A program made the translations under genes and the position numbers. 64,000 nucleotides of DNA. Source: Phycisphaerales bacterium (GTDB lineage Bacteria > Planctomycetota > Phycisphaerae > UBA1845 > UTPLA1). Where the stretch lies: the NCBI GenBank assembly GCA_020639075.1, contig JACKHI010000001.1, positions 3,720,001-3,784,000 on the forward strand, written 5' to 3'. The notes below the pieces were generated by a model. That model saw nothing but the letters and a program-made list of their open reading frames with translations. It searched no databases and was not told the DNA's origin. This document shows, in pieces, positions 41,691 through 49,848 of the stretch. Within the stretch, counting starts at the first letter, position 1. Each line of letters starts with the position of its first letter.

Positions 41691-43451
41691 ATGAAACGAT
41701 GGATGACTGCGCTTTCAGTGATGGCGGCCCTGTGTATTTCGGCCGCGACGGCTCAGGCCGGACCGGCGTGCTGCAAATCGAAGAACACGAAAGTCGAAAA
41801 TCTGAAGGCGAAGCTGACGACCGCTGTGCAGAAGGGTTCGTGCAGCGCATCAGCCTCTGCCTGTGCCGCCAAGACCGCCGAGTTCCCGGCGATCGAGCGC
41901 AAGTTCGTCGTAGGTGACGAGATCTTCGATACCGAAGCGGACGCGTGGGAAGGACTCGCCCAGGCGTCGGAGGCTTATGTCGCGCGCTTCACGTCAATTG
42001 CCTGCGTTGTGGGCGACAAGATCGTTTTTTGCGACGAGAAGGACGGCGAAAAGTGCTGCAAGTCCGCGGATGCTGTGAAGGCGACGCTTGCGTCGGTCAA
42101 GAGCGGTTGCTGCAAGACCAAGGGCGCCGAGAAGGCCGCACTCGCCAGTGCGACGTGCGACAAGTCGAAGAGCAGCTGCGGCACGAAGGTCGCTGGCAAG
42201 GCTTCCTGCGGCGAGTCGAAGGGTGAAGAAGTCACAGTGACAGTCGTCGTACACTCCGACGACGAGCCCGAATGCTGCAAGGCAAAGCTCCCTTGTTGCG
42301 AGAAGGCCAAGGCCGAAGGCAAGAAGGGCAATTGCTGCAGCGGCGAGGAGAAGGCCGAACATGCCAAGTTGACGGCCGCCTCCGGGACCTGCGACAAGTC
42401 GAAGGCTTCCTGTGATTCGAAGGTTGCGAAGGCCGAATGCGACAAGGACAAGAGCTGCTGCAAGGCGAAGCTTGCGTCGGCCGAAGGCGGCGACAAGGCC
42501 TGCTGCAAGGCCAAGCTGGCCTCGCTGACGACGGATGGTGAGAAGGCGTCGTGCGACAAGTCGAAGGCCTCCTGTGATTCGAAGGTTGCGAAGGCCGAAT
42601 GCGACAAGGACAAGAGCTGCTGCAAGGCGAAGCTTGCGTCGGCCGAAGGTGGCGACAAGGCCTGCTGTAAGGCCAAACTGGCATCGCTGACGACGGACGG
42701 TGAGAAGGCGTCGTGCGACAAGTCGAAGGCTTCCTGTGATTCAAAGGTTGCGAAGGCCGAATGCGACAAGGACAAGAGCTGCTGCAAGGCGAAGCTTGCG
42801 TCGGCCGAGGGCGGCGACAAGGCTTGCTGCAAGGCCAAGCTGGCCTCGCTGACGACGGACGGTGAGAAGGCGTCGTGCGACAAGTCGAAGGCCTCCTGTG
42901 ATTCGAAGGTTGCGAAGGCCGAATGCGACAAGGACAAGAGCTGCTGCAAGGCGAAGCTTGCGTCGGCCGAAGGCGGCGACAAGGCCTGCTGCAAGGCCAA
43001 GCTGGCCTCGCTGACGACGGACGGTGAGAAGGCGTCGTGCGACAAGTCGAAGGCGTCTTGTGATTCGAAGGTTGCGAAGGCCGATGGTTGCTGCAAGAGC
43101 AAAGACGCCGCAACCAAGACCAAGCTCGTTGACGCCAAGTCCTGTTGCGATGGCAAGGACGTGATCTATCGTGTCGCCGGGCGCGATTTCAAGACGTGGG
43201 AAGAGGCTGTCTCTGCTCGCGATGCGGCCCGCGCCGCCATCAAGAAAGTCGCCATGTCCTACGTCGTTGACGGCAAGAAGGTAGACTGTGCGTCAAAGGT
43301 CTGCCCGACGGCCAAGGCTGCGGGCAAAGTGAAGTTCGTCGTCGGTGAAACCACGACGAGTTGTGAACTGCACGCCCGCGTCGAATTGGCAAAGGCACAG
43401 ATCGACGCAGCACGAGAGGCGCTGTCAGGCGAGAAAGTCGCCACGCGCTGA
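41691..43451 (+). CDS. secreted cysteine-rich protein with four tandem 54-residue repeats
   Basis: 586 aa from ATG 41691 with GAGGAG 7 nt upstream. A signal peptide (WMTALSVMAALCISAATAQA) directs it out of the cytoplasm. A first globular unit (about residues 65-150) has FVVGDEIFDTEADAWEGLA. A Cys/Lys-rich region follows, then four 54-residue repeats with seven cysteines each (two CC pairs in SCCKAKLAS and ACCKAKLAS) and a fragment of a fifth. A C-terminal unit (VIYRVAGRDFKTWEEAV) is distantly similar to the first. The spacing CDKSKASC and the CC pairs suggest metal coordination or disulphide cross-linking rather than catalysis. I recognise no named family. The DNA repeats are nearly identical, so copy number may vary. 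An efficient terminator follows. Confidence 0.85.
   Translation: MKRWMTALSVMAALCISAATAQAGPACCKSKNTKVENLKAKLTTAVQKGSCSASASACAAKTAEFPAIERKFVVGDEIFDTEADAWEGLAQASEAYVARFTSIACVVGDKIVFCDEKDGEKCCKSADAVKATLASVKSGCCKTKGAEKAALASATCDKSKSSCGTKVAGKASCGESKGEEVTVTVVVHSDDEPECCKAKLPCCEKAKAEGKKGNCCSGEEKAEHAKLTAASGTCDKSKASCDSKVAKAECDKDKSCCKAKLASAEGGDKACCKAKLASLTTDGEKASCDKSKASCDSKVAKAECDKDKSCCKAKLASAEGGDKACCKAKLASLTTDGEKASCDKSKASCDSKVAKAECDKDKSCCKAKLASAEGGDKACCKAKLASLTTDGEKASCDKSKASCDSKVAKAECDKDKSCCKAKLASAEGGDKACCKAKLASLTTDGEKASCDKSKASCDSKVAKADGCCKSKDAATKTKLVDAKSCCDGKDVIYRVAGRDFKTWEEAVSARDAARAAIKKVAMSYVVDGKKVDCASKVCPTAKAAGKVKFVVGETTTSCELHARVELAKAQIDAAREALSGEKVATR
42390..43084 (+). repeat. tandem array of four 162-bp repeats (54 codons) plus a partial fifth
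   Basis: Repeat units start at 42390, 42552, 42714 and 42876, with an exact period of 162 bp; a truncated fifth unit runs 43038-43084. Copies differ by only a few synonymous changes (for example AAGCTGGCC versus AAACTGGCA), so the array is recent or kept uniform by recombination. The period is a multiple of three, so length changes keep the frame open. Confidence 0.95.
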
Positions 43452-43479
43452 TCTTCCGAATCGAATTCTGAAATGCAAA

Positions 43480-43511
43480 GAGCCCGCCGGCGGAAACCGG
43501 CGGGCTCTTTT
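43480..43511 (+). terminator. strong intrinsic terminator (probably bidirectional)
   Basis: GAGCCCGCCGG-CGGAAA-CCGGCGGGCTC forms an 11-bp GC-rich stem with a 6-nt loop followed by TTTT. It ends the Cys-rich gene and, read the other way, may also stop the convergent lipoprotein gene. Confidence 0.9.
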
Positions 43512-43548
43512 CGTTTGATGCGATTACGACTGCGGCTGTCCGGGGCGA

Positions 43549-45120
43549 CTACATTTTTTCGAACTGCAGCATGATTGCCGAGTTGTCGCCGTTGCCGGAC
43601 TGCGCCGCGATGTCGATCTTGTAGCTGCCGACGGTCTTCGTGCCCGCGCTCGTTTCGACGGTGTTCACGAAGATCTCTTTCGGAATTGTCACTGTGTACG
43701 TGTTGTCAACCGAGAGCGTCAGCGAGTCGGCAGTCACTTCATAGTTCTTATTCTGCCGATTGAAGCCCGTGATCGCCGTCGGGAACGTCGCATCGGTATC
43801 GATGTCGCCGTTGAGTTGGTTGCCGGATCCCGCTTCGTTGTAGAAGATCTCGAACTGATAGCTGAAACCTTCCAGATAGGCGCCTGTCTCATCCTTCGGC
43901 GGTTCGAACTCGAGCGTGAGATCCTTCGTTCCGTCGAACGTGATCGGCTGCGATCCACTGAACGTCGTCAGTGACGCCGAGTCGCCGTACTTGACGAGCC
44001 GCGGAATCGTCTTGAAGACGTAGTTGATCATCCGAGAGAAAATGCCCGTCGATCCATCGTCAAACGTGATCTCGACAGCGAAGACGTCGCCCGCATTGAT
44101 CAGGGCGTTCGGAATCACGAACGCCTGGAATCGATCGCCGGCATCCTCAAAGGCGTACCCCTCGGCGGCCCAGGACGTCGCCATCAGTCCCGAACCAGTG
44201 TCACGCATGACTTCCGTGTCCGCGATGTAGCTCGGCGCCGGCGTGCTGAGGACCCGTACGGCCGTCATCGACCTTGTCGCGCCCGACTCGGGCAGGACTT
44301 CAAACGTAATCACGGTATCCGTCATCAGCGCGGCTTCAACGGTTGCCGGGACGGCGCTGTAATAAGTGTCCGCCTGGTCGTTGCCGATTTTCAGATTCAT
44401 GAAGAAACTCAGCCGGACGTCGCTGAGTCCGAGCGTTCCGCTCGCCGGTCCCGTATCGAGATCGTCAATGATGCCGTCGCCGTCGTTGTCGGCGTCGAAG
44501 ATGTCGATCAGACCGTCGCGATCGCGATCACATGCCTGTCGCGGATCGTTTGTCGGCGTGCCCATGGCGTCGTCGCCCTTGCCGATGGACGCCAATCCGA
44601 TCGCGACGCCGTTGTCGTCCAGGCGCGTCAGAACGTCGCTCGCCGCAAGCTCGGATACATCGCCGCCGGAACCCGGCGTGATCGGCGTCATCAGCGGATT
44701 ATCCGGAAGCTGAATCGTCCCGAACGATGCGCTGCGATCGAGATCCAATCCCATCATGCCCTGGCCGCCGGAGTTGCCGAAATTGACCGGGCCCGTCGCC
44801 TTACCGTCGGGGCCGACGATCGTCACCATGAACAGGTTGCCGGATTCGTCCTCGGGAACGCTGACGTCGAACGCGCCCGCATTGTCGGTCGAGTCCAGAT
44901 AGATCTTGCCGGTCGCGGCGCTCTGCGCGACGACGGTGTACGTCTGGCTTGACGACTGCGCGCTACGACGCAGTTTCGCGCTGGCGGCGGATTCCTGAAT
45001 GGTCCCCGTCAGTGATAGTCCGGACGAACTGCCGGGCAGTGTAATGCCCGAGAGATCACATGCGGCGATGGATAGGCCGCTCGCAACGATTGCCAATGCA
45101 TAGATGTGTCGTTTCTTCAT
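43549..45120 (-). CDS. lipoprotein with thrombospondin-3-like calcium repeat
   Basis: 523 aa from ATG 45120, preceded by GGGAGGAG; upstream in-frame codons lack this. The start MKKRHIYALAIVASGLSIAAC is a lipoprotein signal ending at the lipobox Cys. The first about 190 residues are Ser/Thr/Gly-rich with an Ig-like pattern (GAFDVSVPEDESGNLFMVTIVG). Near residue 220 comes a TSP3-type calcium loop pair (DRDRDGLIDIFDADNDGDG). The second half is beta-rich and repetitive in character (TVITFEVLPESGATRSMTAV, ITFDGTKDLTLEFEPP), suggesting surface or cell-wall-like beta-sandwiches. No enzymatic motif is seen. It is convergent with the Cys-rich gene and upstream of none. Confidence 0.82.
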   Translation of the reverse strand: MKKRHIYALAIVASGLSIAACDLSGITLPGSSSGLSLTGTIQESAASAKLRRSAQSSSQTYTVVAQSAATGKIYLDSTDNAGAFDVSVPEDESGNLFMVTIVGPDGKATGPVNFGNSGGQGMMGLDLDRSASFGTIQLPDNPLMTPITPGSGGDVSELAASDVLTRLDDNGVAIGLASIGKGDDAMGTPTNDPRQACDRDRDGLIDIFDADNDGDGIIDDLDTGPASGTLGLSDVRLSFFMNLKIGNDQADTYYSAVPATVEAALMTDTVITFEVLPESGATRSMTAVRVLSTPAPSYIADTEVMRDTGSGLMATSWAAEGYAFEDAGDRFQAFVIPNALINAGDVFAVEITFDDGSTGIFSRMINYVFKTIPRLVKYGDSASLTTFSGSQPITFDGTKDLTLEFEPPKDETGAYLEGFSYQFEIFYNEAGSGNQLNGDIDTDATFPTAITGFNRQNKNYEVTADSLTLSVDNTYTVTIPKEIFVNTVETSAGTKTVGSYKIDIAAQSGNGDNSAIMLQFEKM

Positions 45121-45351
45121 CCCCTGTCTCCTCCCAATGGTTGTCAGGCCGGGCGCGAATACGCCCTTTCGGCGTATCGACCCGATTGGTTCGGCGATAG
45201 AGACGAGGATGCAAAAGAGGCGATTTCGGGACCTCATTTATCCCGGATTCGGACGCGAACCGCCGTGGGGTTATAGGGTCGTGCAGCGCGTACGGTCGTT
45301 GTCGCGGGGTTATCGCCTTATTCGCTGCGACCCGCGGCGTGGGCGCGCAAG

Positions 45352-45387
45352 AAAAAACGGCCCGCCTTCTCGAAGAAGACGGGCCGT
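45352..45387 (-). terminator. intrinsic terminator of the PEP-CTERM gene
   Basis: Minus strand: ACGGCCCG, 15-nt loop, CGGGCCGT, then a T tract (45352-45357). It lies 33 nt downstream of the PEP-CTERM stop codon. Confidence 0.85.
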
Positions 45388-45419
45388 TGGTTATCGTGAG
45401 AGCGCGTGTGGGTTTCGAC

Positions 45420-46214
45420 TTAGGCCGCCCGGGCGTTTCGGCGTCGGATCAGGGCCCAGCCGCCGATTCCGAGGAGTGCGATGGTTCCCGGTTCTGGCGT
45501 CGTCGTGAAGTCGCTGCCGTCGAGCCATCCTTCCTTCTTGAAGCTCCACTGCGTCAGGAAGTCGCCGGAGTAGTTCGTGTCGAGACCTCGAAAGCTGTGC
45601 ATCCAGATGCCAAGATGATCATCGAAGCCCGTGCCGAACCAATCGGCCAGTCCGCCGGGGCCCGGATGCATCGGTGCGTGGCTGTTAATCTCGGCGGTGC
45701 TGATTTCGAAGCCGAGCGTGATCGAATTATCCGACTCGCGGCGATCGATCATGTCGTTGACGAATCCGCCCGCCGATCGCGATGACATGATCATATCGGG
45801 CGTCTGTACGCCGTTGCGTTCGGCGCCATCGTAGTAGGTGCTCGTGCTGTTCTGGCCGTTGTAGCCATAGGCCGTGATGACCGGGCTCGATCGCGTTGCA
45901 TCGAAGTAGATCAGCGCCAGTTCGCCCGAGTGTCCCTTGGGATTCGGACCGTTGTTCAGAGCGAGCGTGAAGCCCTCGGGATCGAGGTGCGACTCGTTCT
46001 TGTAGTTCACGACCCACTTCAGCGTCTGCGCCGACGAATCGAATTCGCCGTGAATGAAGTTGATGTCGCCGCCGTAGCTGTTGTATCCGAGATTCGAGCC
46101 GTCGGTCGAGGCCGGCGTCCAATCCCACTGATAGAGGCTCGCCTTGGCGGCGCCCGTCGTCGTTGCGGCGGCCAGCAGGGCAAGCATCGTCGTCGTCATC
46201 ATTCGGTTCTTCAT
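45420..46214 (-). CDS. PEP-CTERM sorted extracellular protein (exosortase substrate)
   Basis: 264 aa from ATG 46214, with GAGGGGAG upstream. An N-terminal signal (MMTTTMLALLAAATTTGAAKA) is followed by an about 200-residue beta-rich domain with aromatic and Asn/Asp-rich loops (LYQWDWTPAS, YNGQNSTSTYYDG). The C-terminus TPEPGTIALLGIGGWALIRR is a canonical PEP motif, transmembrane helix and Arg cluster. This is the signature recognised by exosortases, and it fits the exosortase encoded at 1507-2466, 43 kb away. No catalytic motif is recognised; the protein is likely anchored at or released from the envelope after processing. Confidence 0.93.
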   Translation of the reverse strand: MKNRMMTTTMLALLAAATTTGAAKASLYQWDWTPASTDGSNLGYNSYGGDINFIHGEFDSSAQTLKWVVNYKNESHLDPEGFTLALNNGPNPKGHSGELALIYFDATRSSPVITAYGYNGQNSTSTYYDGAERNGVQTPDMIMSSRSAGGFVNDMIDRRESDNSITLGFEISTAEINSHAPMHPGPGGLADWFGTGFDDHLGIWMHSFRGLDTNYSGDFLTQWSFKKEGWLDGSDFTTTPEPGTIALLGIGGWALIRRRNARAA

Positions 46215-46496
46215 CTGAGTCTCCCCTCGCGTGCTCTTAGTTGCGATGCGGACGCGGCCCTCGCCGCGCTGCACTGGGAGACGATGTGCAATTCGCGATC
46301 CCGCGCGGCATGGCGTTCGGCTTGGGATTCAGATGCCGATAAGAGTGGGGATTGCTTGGCGGCAGCGGCGAACGCACTGCCGAAGTCGGATTGTGACGTC
46401 TGTGTGGATCGTGCCGGGCCGTTGATTCAGCAGCCGTTGATCGACGGAGGTCGTTGCAATGATGCGTTACGACAACGCTGATGGCGATCGAATCGT

Positions 46497-48770
46497 CTAT
46501 TGCAACGATATCGGATCCACATCGACCATGACCCGATCGGCCTTCGCACGAAGCACGCCTTCGTCCTTGAGTATACGAACGCCGTCCATCAAAGTCGTCG
46601 CCGTCGAGAATATGAGCGTCGTCTCGAATCGATGCATCCCGCGGAGACGCTGAATCGGCGCTTCCTGGGCCGGTGTGATCTTCGTCTGCACACCGTGTTT
46701 CGCGAGCAACGTCCGCGTTTCCTGCACAATCGACTCGGTCGCGCGACGCGCCTTTGCGATCTGTTTATCGGCCACGACGATTCGAAGCATTCTCGTGTAC
46801 GGCGGCAGGCCGGCGTCCAGCCGCAGTTTCAATTCTCCGTTTGCGAATGCCTCGTAGTTCCCCGCGACGGCGTGACGAATCGGCGCGGTCTCGGCGGCAA
46901 ACGTCTGCACGACGACCTGCCCCGGCGCGTCGCCGCGACCCGATCGGCCTGACACTTGCAATACAAGCTGAAACGTCCGCTCTTCCGCACGAAAATCGTC
47001 GAAGGCCAGAGCCGTATCGGCGCTGATGACGCCCACGAACGACACGAACGGAAAGTCGAGTCCCTTGGCGACCATCTGGGTACCGATCAACACATCGAAC
47101 TCGCGCCGCTCGAACGCACCAAGGATCTCCGAGTAATCCCCTGCCCGCGTCATCGAGTCGGAGTCGATTCGCCGCGCTTTGACATCGGGGAACTTGCGCG
47201 CCAATTCCTCCTCCACGCGCTCCGTCCCCAGGCCGAACTTCACCGGCTTGCCGTCGCAGCCGATTGTGCTGCACGCATACGGGATGTTTCGGCGCTCGCG
47301 GCAGTAATGACATTGCATCTTGTCGGTGCTGGCGTGATAGACGAGATTCACATCGCAGTGCTTGCAGCGCAGCACGTTGCGGCACTTCGGGCAATGAACG
47401 TAACTCGCATAGCCCCGGCGATTCAGCAGGAGAACCGCTTGTTCCTTGCGCTCCAGCGTTTCCGACAGCCGCGCTTCCATTTCTCGACTCATCATGTGCA
47501 CGCCGGGTCGGAAGCGATGCTCCTCGTTCATGTCGACGAGGTGAACCTGCGGCATGGCCAGGCCGCGAACGCGTTCGGGGAGCCGGATCAACTTGTAGTG
47601 TTTGCGCCGATGTACATTCAACCACGTTTCCAGTGACGGCGTCGCCGAACCCAGAACAACGGGAATTCCATGCAGATGCGCGAGCTTTACGGCCACGTCG
47701 CGTGTGTGATAGCGCGGCGCCGACTGGCTCTTGTAGCTCGGCTCCTGCTCTTCATCGACAATGATCACGCCGAGATTCGGGCATGGTGCGAATATTGCGC
47801 TGCGCGTTCCGATGACGACGTGCGCCGCGCCGGACGCGATCGCGCGCCACGCCCGCGCACGCTCCGCATCCGTCGCGCCGCTGTGCATCGTCGCCACGCA
47901 ATCGAAGCGCTTCGCCAGTCGATCGACGGTTTGCGTCGTCAGCGCGATCTCCGGTACGAGCATGATGCCCTGCTTGCCCTGCTCGATCGCGCGACGGATC
48001 GCGCGGATGTAGACCTCCGTTTTTCCGCTGCCCGTGACGCCGAAGAGCACCTGGACGCTGAATTCGGCGGCGTCGATGGCCGCGTCGATCTGATCGATGG
48101 CCGCTTGTTGCGAAGGATTCAATTCAAACGCCGGATCGTGCGGCGCATCCGTGCGCATTGCCGTCGAATCGGGGGCGTCGATCGAATCAATCGCGATGAC
48201 GCCCTTTCTTTCCAACGTTTTCGCGACGGCGGCCGTGCAGCCCGCCATGCGACAGGCTTCGTCCACGGCGACAGGTGATGCTCCGTCACGAATTGCGACG
48301 GCAAGCGCCTTTTGCTTGCCCTTGAGTGCGTTGACGTCGTAGTCGCCGTCGATCAGCCGCGCAACGCGAGTATGTCGAACACCCGCGCCGCGCTTAACGG
48401 CCGCGGGAACCATCAGGTCCAGCGTCCGTCCGAGCGGCGCGGCGTAATATGTCGCCAGCCAGCGGCCCAGCTCGACCATTGACGGGCTCAACAGCGGTTC
48501 GGCGTCAATGCACTCGAGAACCGGCTTGAGAGTGGATTTCCATTCCGCTTCGCTGACGTTCAGGCAATAGCCGTCGACCGGCTTGTCGCTGCGACCGAAC
48601 GGAACGCGCACACGCATCCCCGGCCGCACCTGCCCGGCGAATTCTGGCGGCACGCGATAGGAATAGACTCGATCCACGCGGCGAAGGAGCGCAACGTCCG
48701 CCACGATCGCCGTCCGAAGCGTCGGCGGATCCAGCAGAGATGGGGTTGCGCGATCCGCTCGGGATGCCAT
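46497..48770 (-). CDS. priA: primosomal protein N' (replication restart helicase PriA)
   Basis: 757 aa from ATG 48770; a GTG at 48818 would add 16 residues. The 3'-DNA-binding N-terminal domain (RVYSYRVPPEFAGQVRPGMRVRVPFG) is followed by a winged-helix-like part and a SF2 helicase core with Walker A FGVTGSGKTEVY, VDEEQEP (DEEQ variant of DEAH) and GSATPSLET. Paired zinc knuckles (CPKCRNVLRCKHC and CHYC...C) are inserted between helicase lobes. The second RecA lobe contains GTQMVAKGLDFPFVS and the SGRSGRG motif. It restarts stalled replication forks. It is single and full length. Confidence 0.96.
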   Translation of the reverse strand: MASRADRATPSLLDPPTLRTAIVADVALLRRVDRVYSYRVPPEFAGQVRPGMRVRVPFGRSDKPVDGYCLNVSEAEWKSTLKPVLECIDAEPLLSPSMVELGRWLATYYAAPLGRTLDLMVPAAVKRGAGVRHTRVARLIDGDYDVNALKGKQKALAVAIRDGASPVAVDEACRMAGCTAAVAKTLERKGVIAIDSIDAPDSTAMRTDAPHDPAFELNPSQQAAIDQIDAAIDAAEFSVQVLFGVTGSGKTEVYIRAIRRAIEQGKQGIMLVPEIALTTQTVDRLAKRFDCVATMHSGATDAERARAWRAIASGAAHVVIGTRSAIFAPCPNLGVIIVDEEQEPSYKSQSAPRYHTRDVAVKLAHLHGIPVVLGSATPSLETWLNVHRRKHYKLIRLPERVRGLAMPQVHLVDMNEEHRFRPGVHMMSREMEARLSETLERKEQAVLLLNRRGYASYVHCPKCRNVLRCKHCDVNLVYHASTDKMQCHYCRERRNIPYACSTIGCDGKPVKFGLGTERVEEELARKFPDVKARRIDSDSMTRAGDYSEILGAFERREFDVLIGTQMVAKGLDFPFVSFVGVISADTALAFDDFRAEERTFQLVLQVSGRSGRGDAPGQVVVQTFAAETAPIRHAVAGNYEAFANGELKLRLDAGLPPYTRMLRIVVADKQIAKARRATESIVQETRTLLAKHGVQTKITPAQEAPIQRLRGMHRFETTLIFSTATTLMDGVRILKDEGVLRAKADRVMVDVDPISLQ

Positions 48771-49038
48771 GTCGGCCTGCCGATCCAGAGAGGGGTGCTC
48801 GGATTTCGACAATCGCACGTTCGCGTTGTCTCAATTACGATTGTATCTTCGCGCCGCGCACGCGTCCCGACCCCTTTCAGAGCCGCGACGATCAGGGAGT
48901 GGGGCGTGCGAGTCGGTGAGTGAACCATTGAATCCGATCGTGGGCGCATCCCGACGACAGACGCCGAAAAAGGGCTCCCACGAATAAGCGTCCAACGACT
49001 TCCGAGTGTAATCACAACCGCGGTTGCGAAGGCCTCAC

Positions 49039-49848
49039 ATGCCAGAGCCGATTGTCGAAGTTCACGAACTGATGAAGATATTCCCGACGACGACGGGCGA
49101 GGAAAAACGCGCCGTCGACGGCGTCTCGTTCTGCGTCAATCCGGGGCAGATCTACGGCCTGCTCGGTCCTAACGGCGCCGGCAAGACGACCACGCTCCGA
49201 ATGATCGCCGGCCTGCTGACGCCGACGGGCGGCAGCGTCCGCCTCGACGGCCACGATCCGCAGATCGATCGCGAATCCGCCAAGCGAAGCCTCGGGTATC
49301 TCACGGCCAGTACCGGGCTCTACGAGCGACTCAGTCCACGCGAGGTTTTGAACTACTTCGGCGAACTCATCGGTCTCGAAGCGGCGCAGCGAAGAAAGAG
49401 AATCGACGATTTGATTCACTGGCTCGATATGAGTGCCTTCGCGACGTTGCGGTGCGGCGGGCTGTCTACCGGCCAGAAGCAGCGCACCAACATCGCGCGC
49501 GCTCTCATGGGCGATCCGCCAATTCTCATCATGGACGAACCCACGCTCGGACTGGACGTGCTGACGAATCGCGTTGTGCTCGATTTCATCCGGGCTGAAG
49601 GCGCCCGCGGGAAGGCGATCATCTTGTCCACGCACTACCTCGATGACGCCGAAGCCATCTGCGACGAGTTCGGACTCATCCACAACGGCCGGATCGTCGG
49701 TCGCGGTGATCTCGCCGCGTTGCGGGCGCAGTCAGGCAAGACGCGGCTCAGCGAGATATTCCTCAAACTATGTGGAGAGGACGAACACGTGCTGAGCGGC
49801 GTTCCAGGTGTTGCGACGAACAATTCGACGGAAGGGACCGGCCGATGA
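49039..49848 (+). CDS. NatA-type ABC transporter ATP-binding subunit
   Basis: 269 aa from ATG 49039. Walker A LLGPNGAGKTTTLRMIAG, Q-loop region YLTASTGLYERLSPREVLNYF, signature LSTGQKQRTNIARALM (the GLSTGQ form of the ABC signature), Walker B ILIMDEPTLGLDV and H-loop ILSTHYLDDAE. The arrangement matches the subfamily of drug/Na+ exporters (NatA, CcmA-like). Its TGA overlaps the ATG of the permease (ATGA), so they form one transporter. Confidence 0.93.
   Translation: MPEPIVEVHELMKIFPTTTGEEKRAVDGVSFCVNPGQIYGLLGPNGAGKTTTLRMIAGLLTPTGGSVRLDGHDPQIDRESAKRSLGYLTASTGLYERLSPREVLNYFGELIGLEAAQRRKRIDDLIHWLDMSAFATLRCGGLSTGQKQRTNIARALMGDPPILIMDEPTLGLDVLTNRVVLDFIRAEGARGKAIILSTHYLDDAEAICDEFGLIHNGRIVGRGDLAALRAQSGKTRLSEIFLKLCGEDEHVLSGVPGVATNNSTEGTGR

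Noticed and set aside
42390..43084. Possible CRISPR array
   Set aside because: The 162-bp units are direct, contiguous and coding, with no repeat-spacer alternation.
41975..43156. Long minus-strand frame over the tandem repeats
   Set aside because: The repeat period is a multiple of three, so antisense frames stay open trivially; the real gene has a signal peptide and ribosome site on the plus strand.
46215..46496. Possible small gene between the PEP-CTERM gene and priA
   Set aside because: Open frames there lack ribosome sites and any motif, and are shorter than 70 codons.
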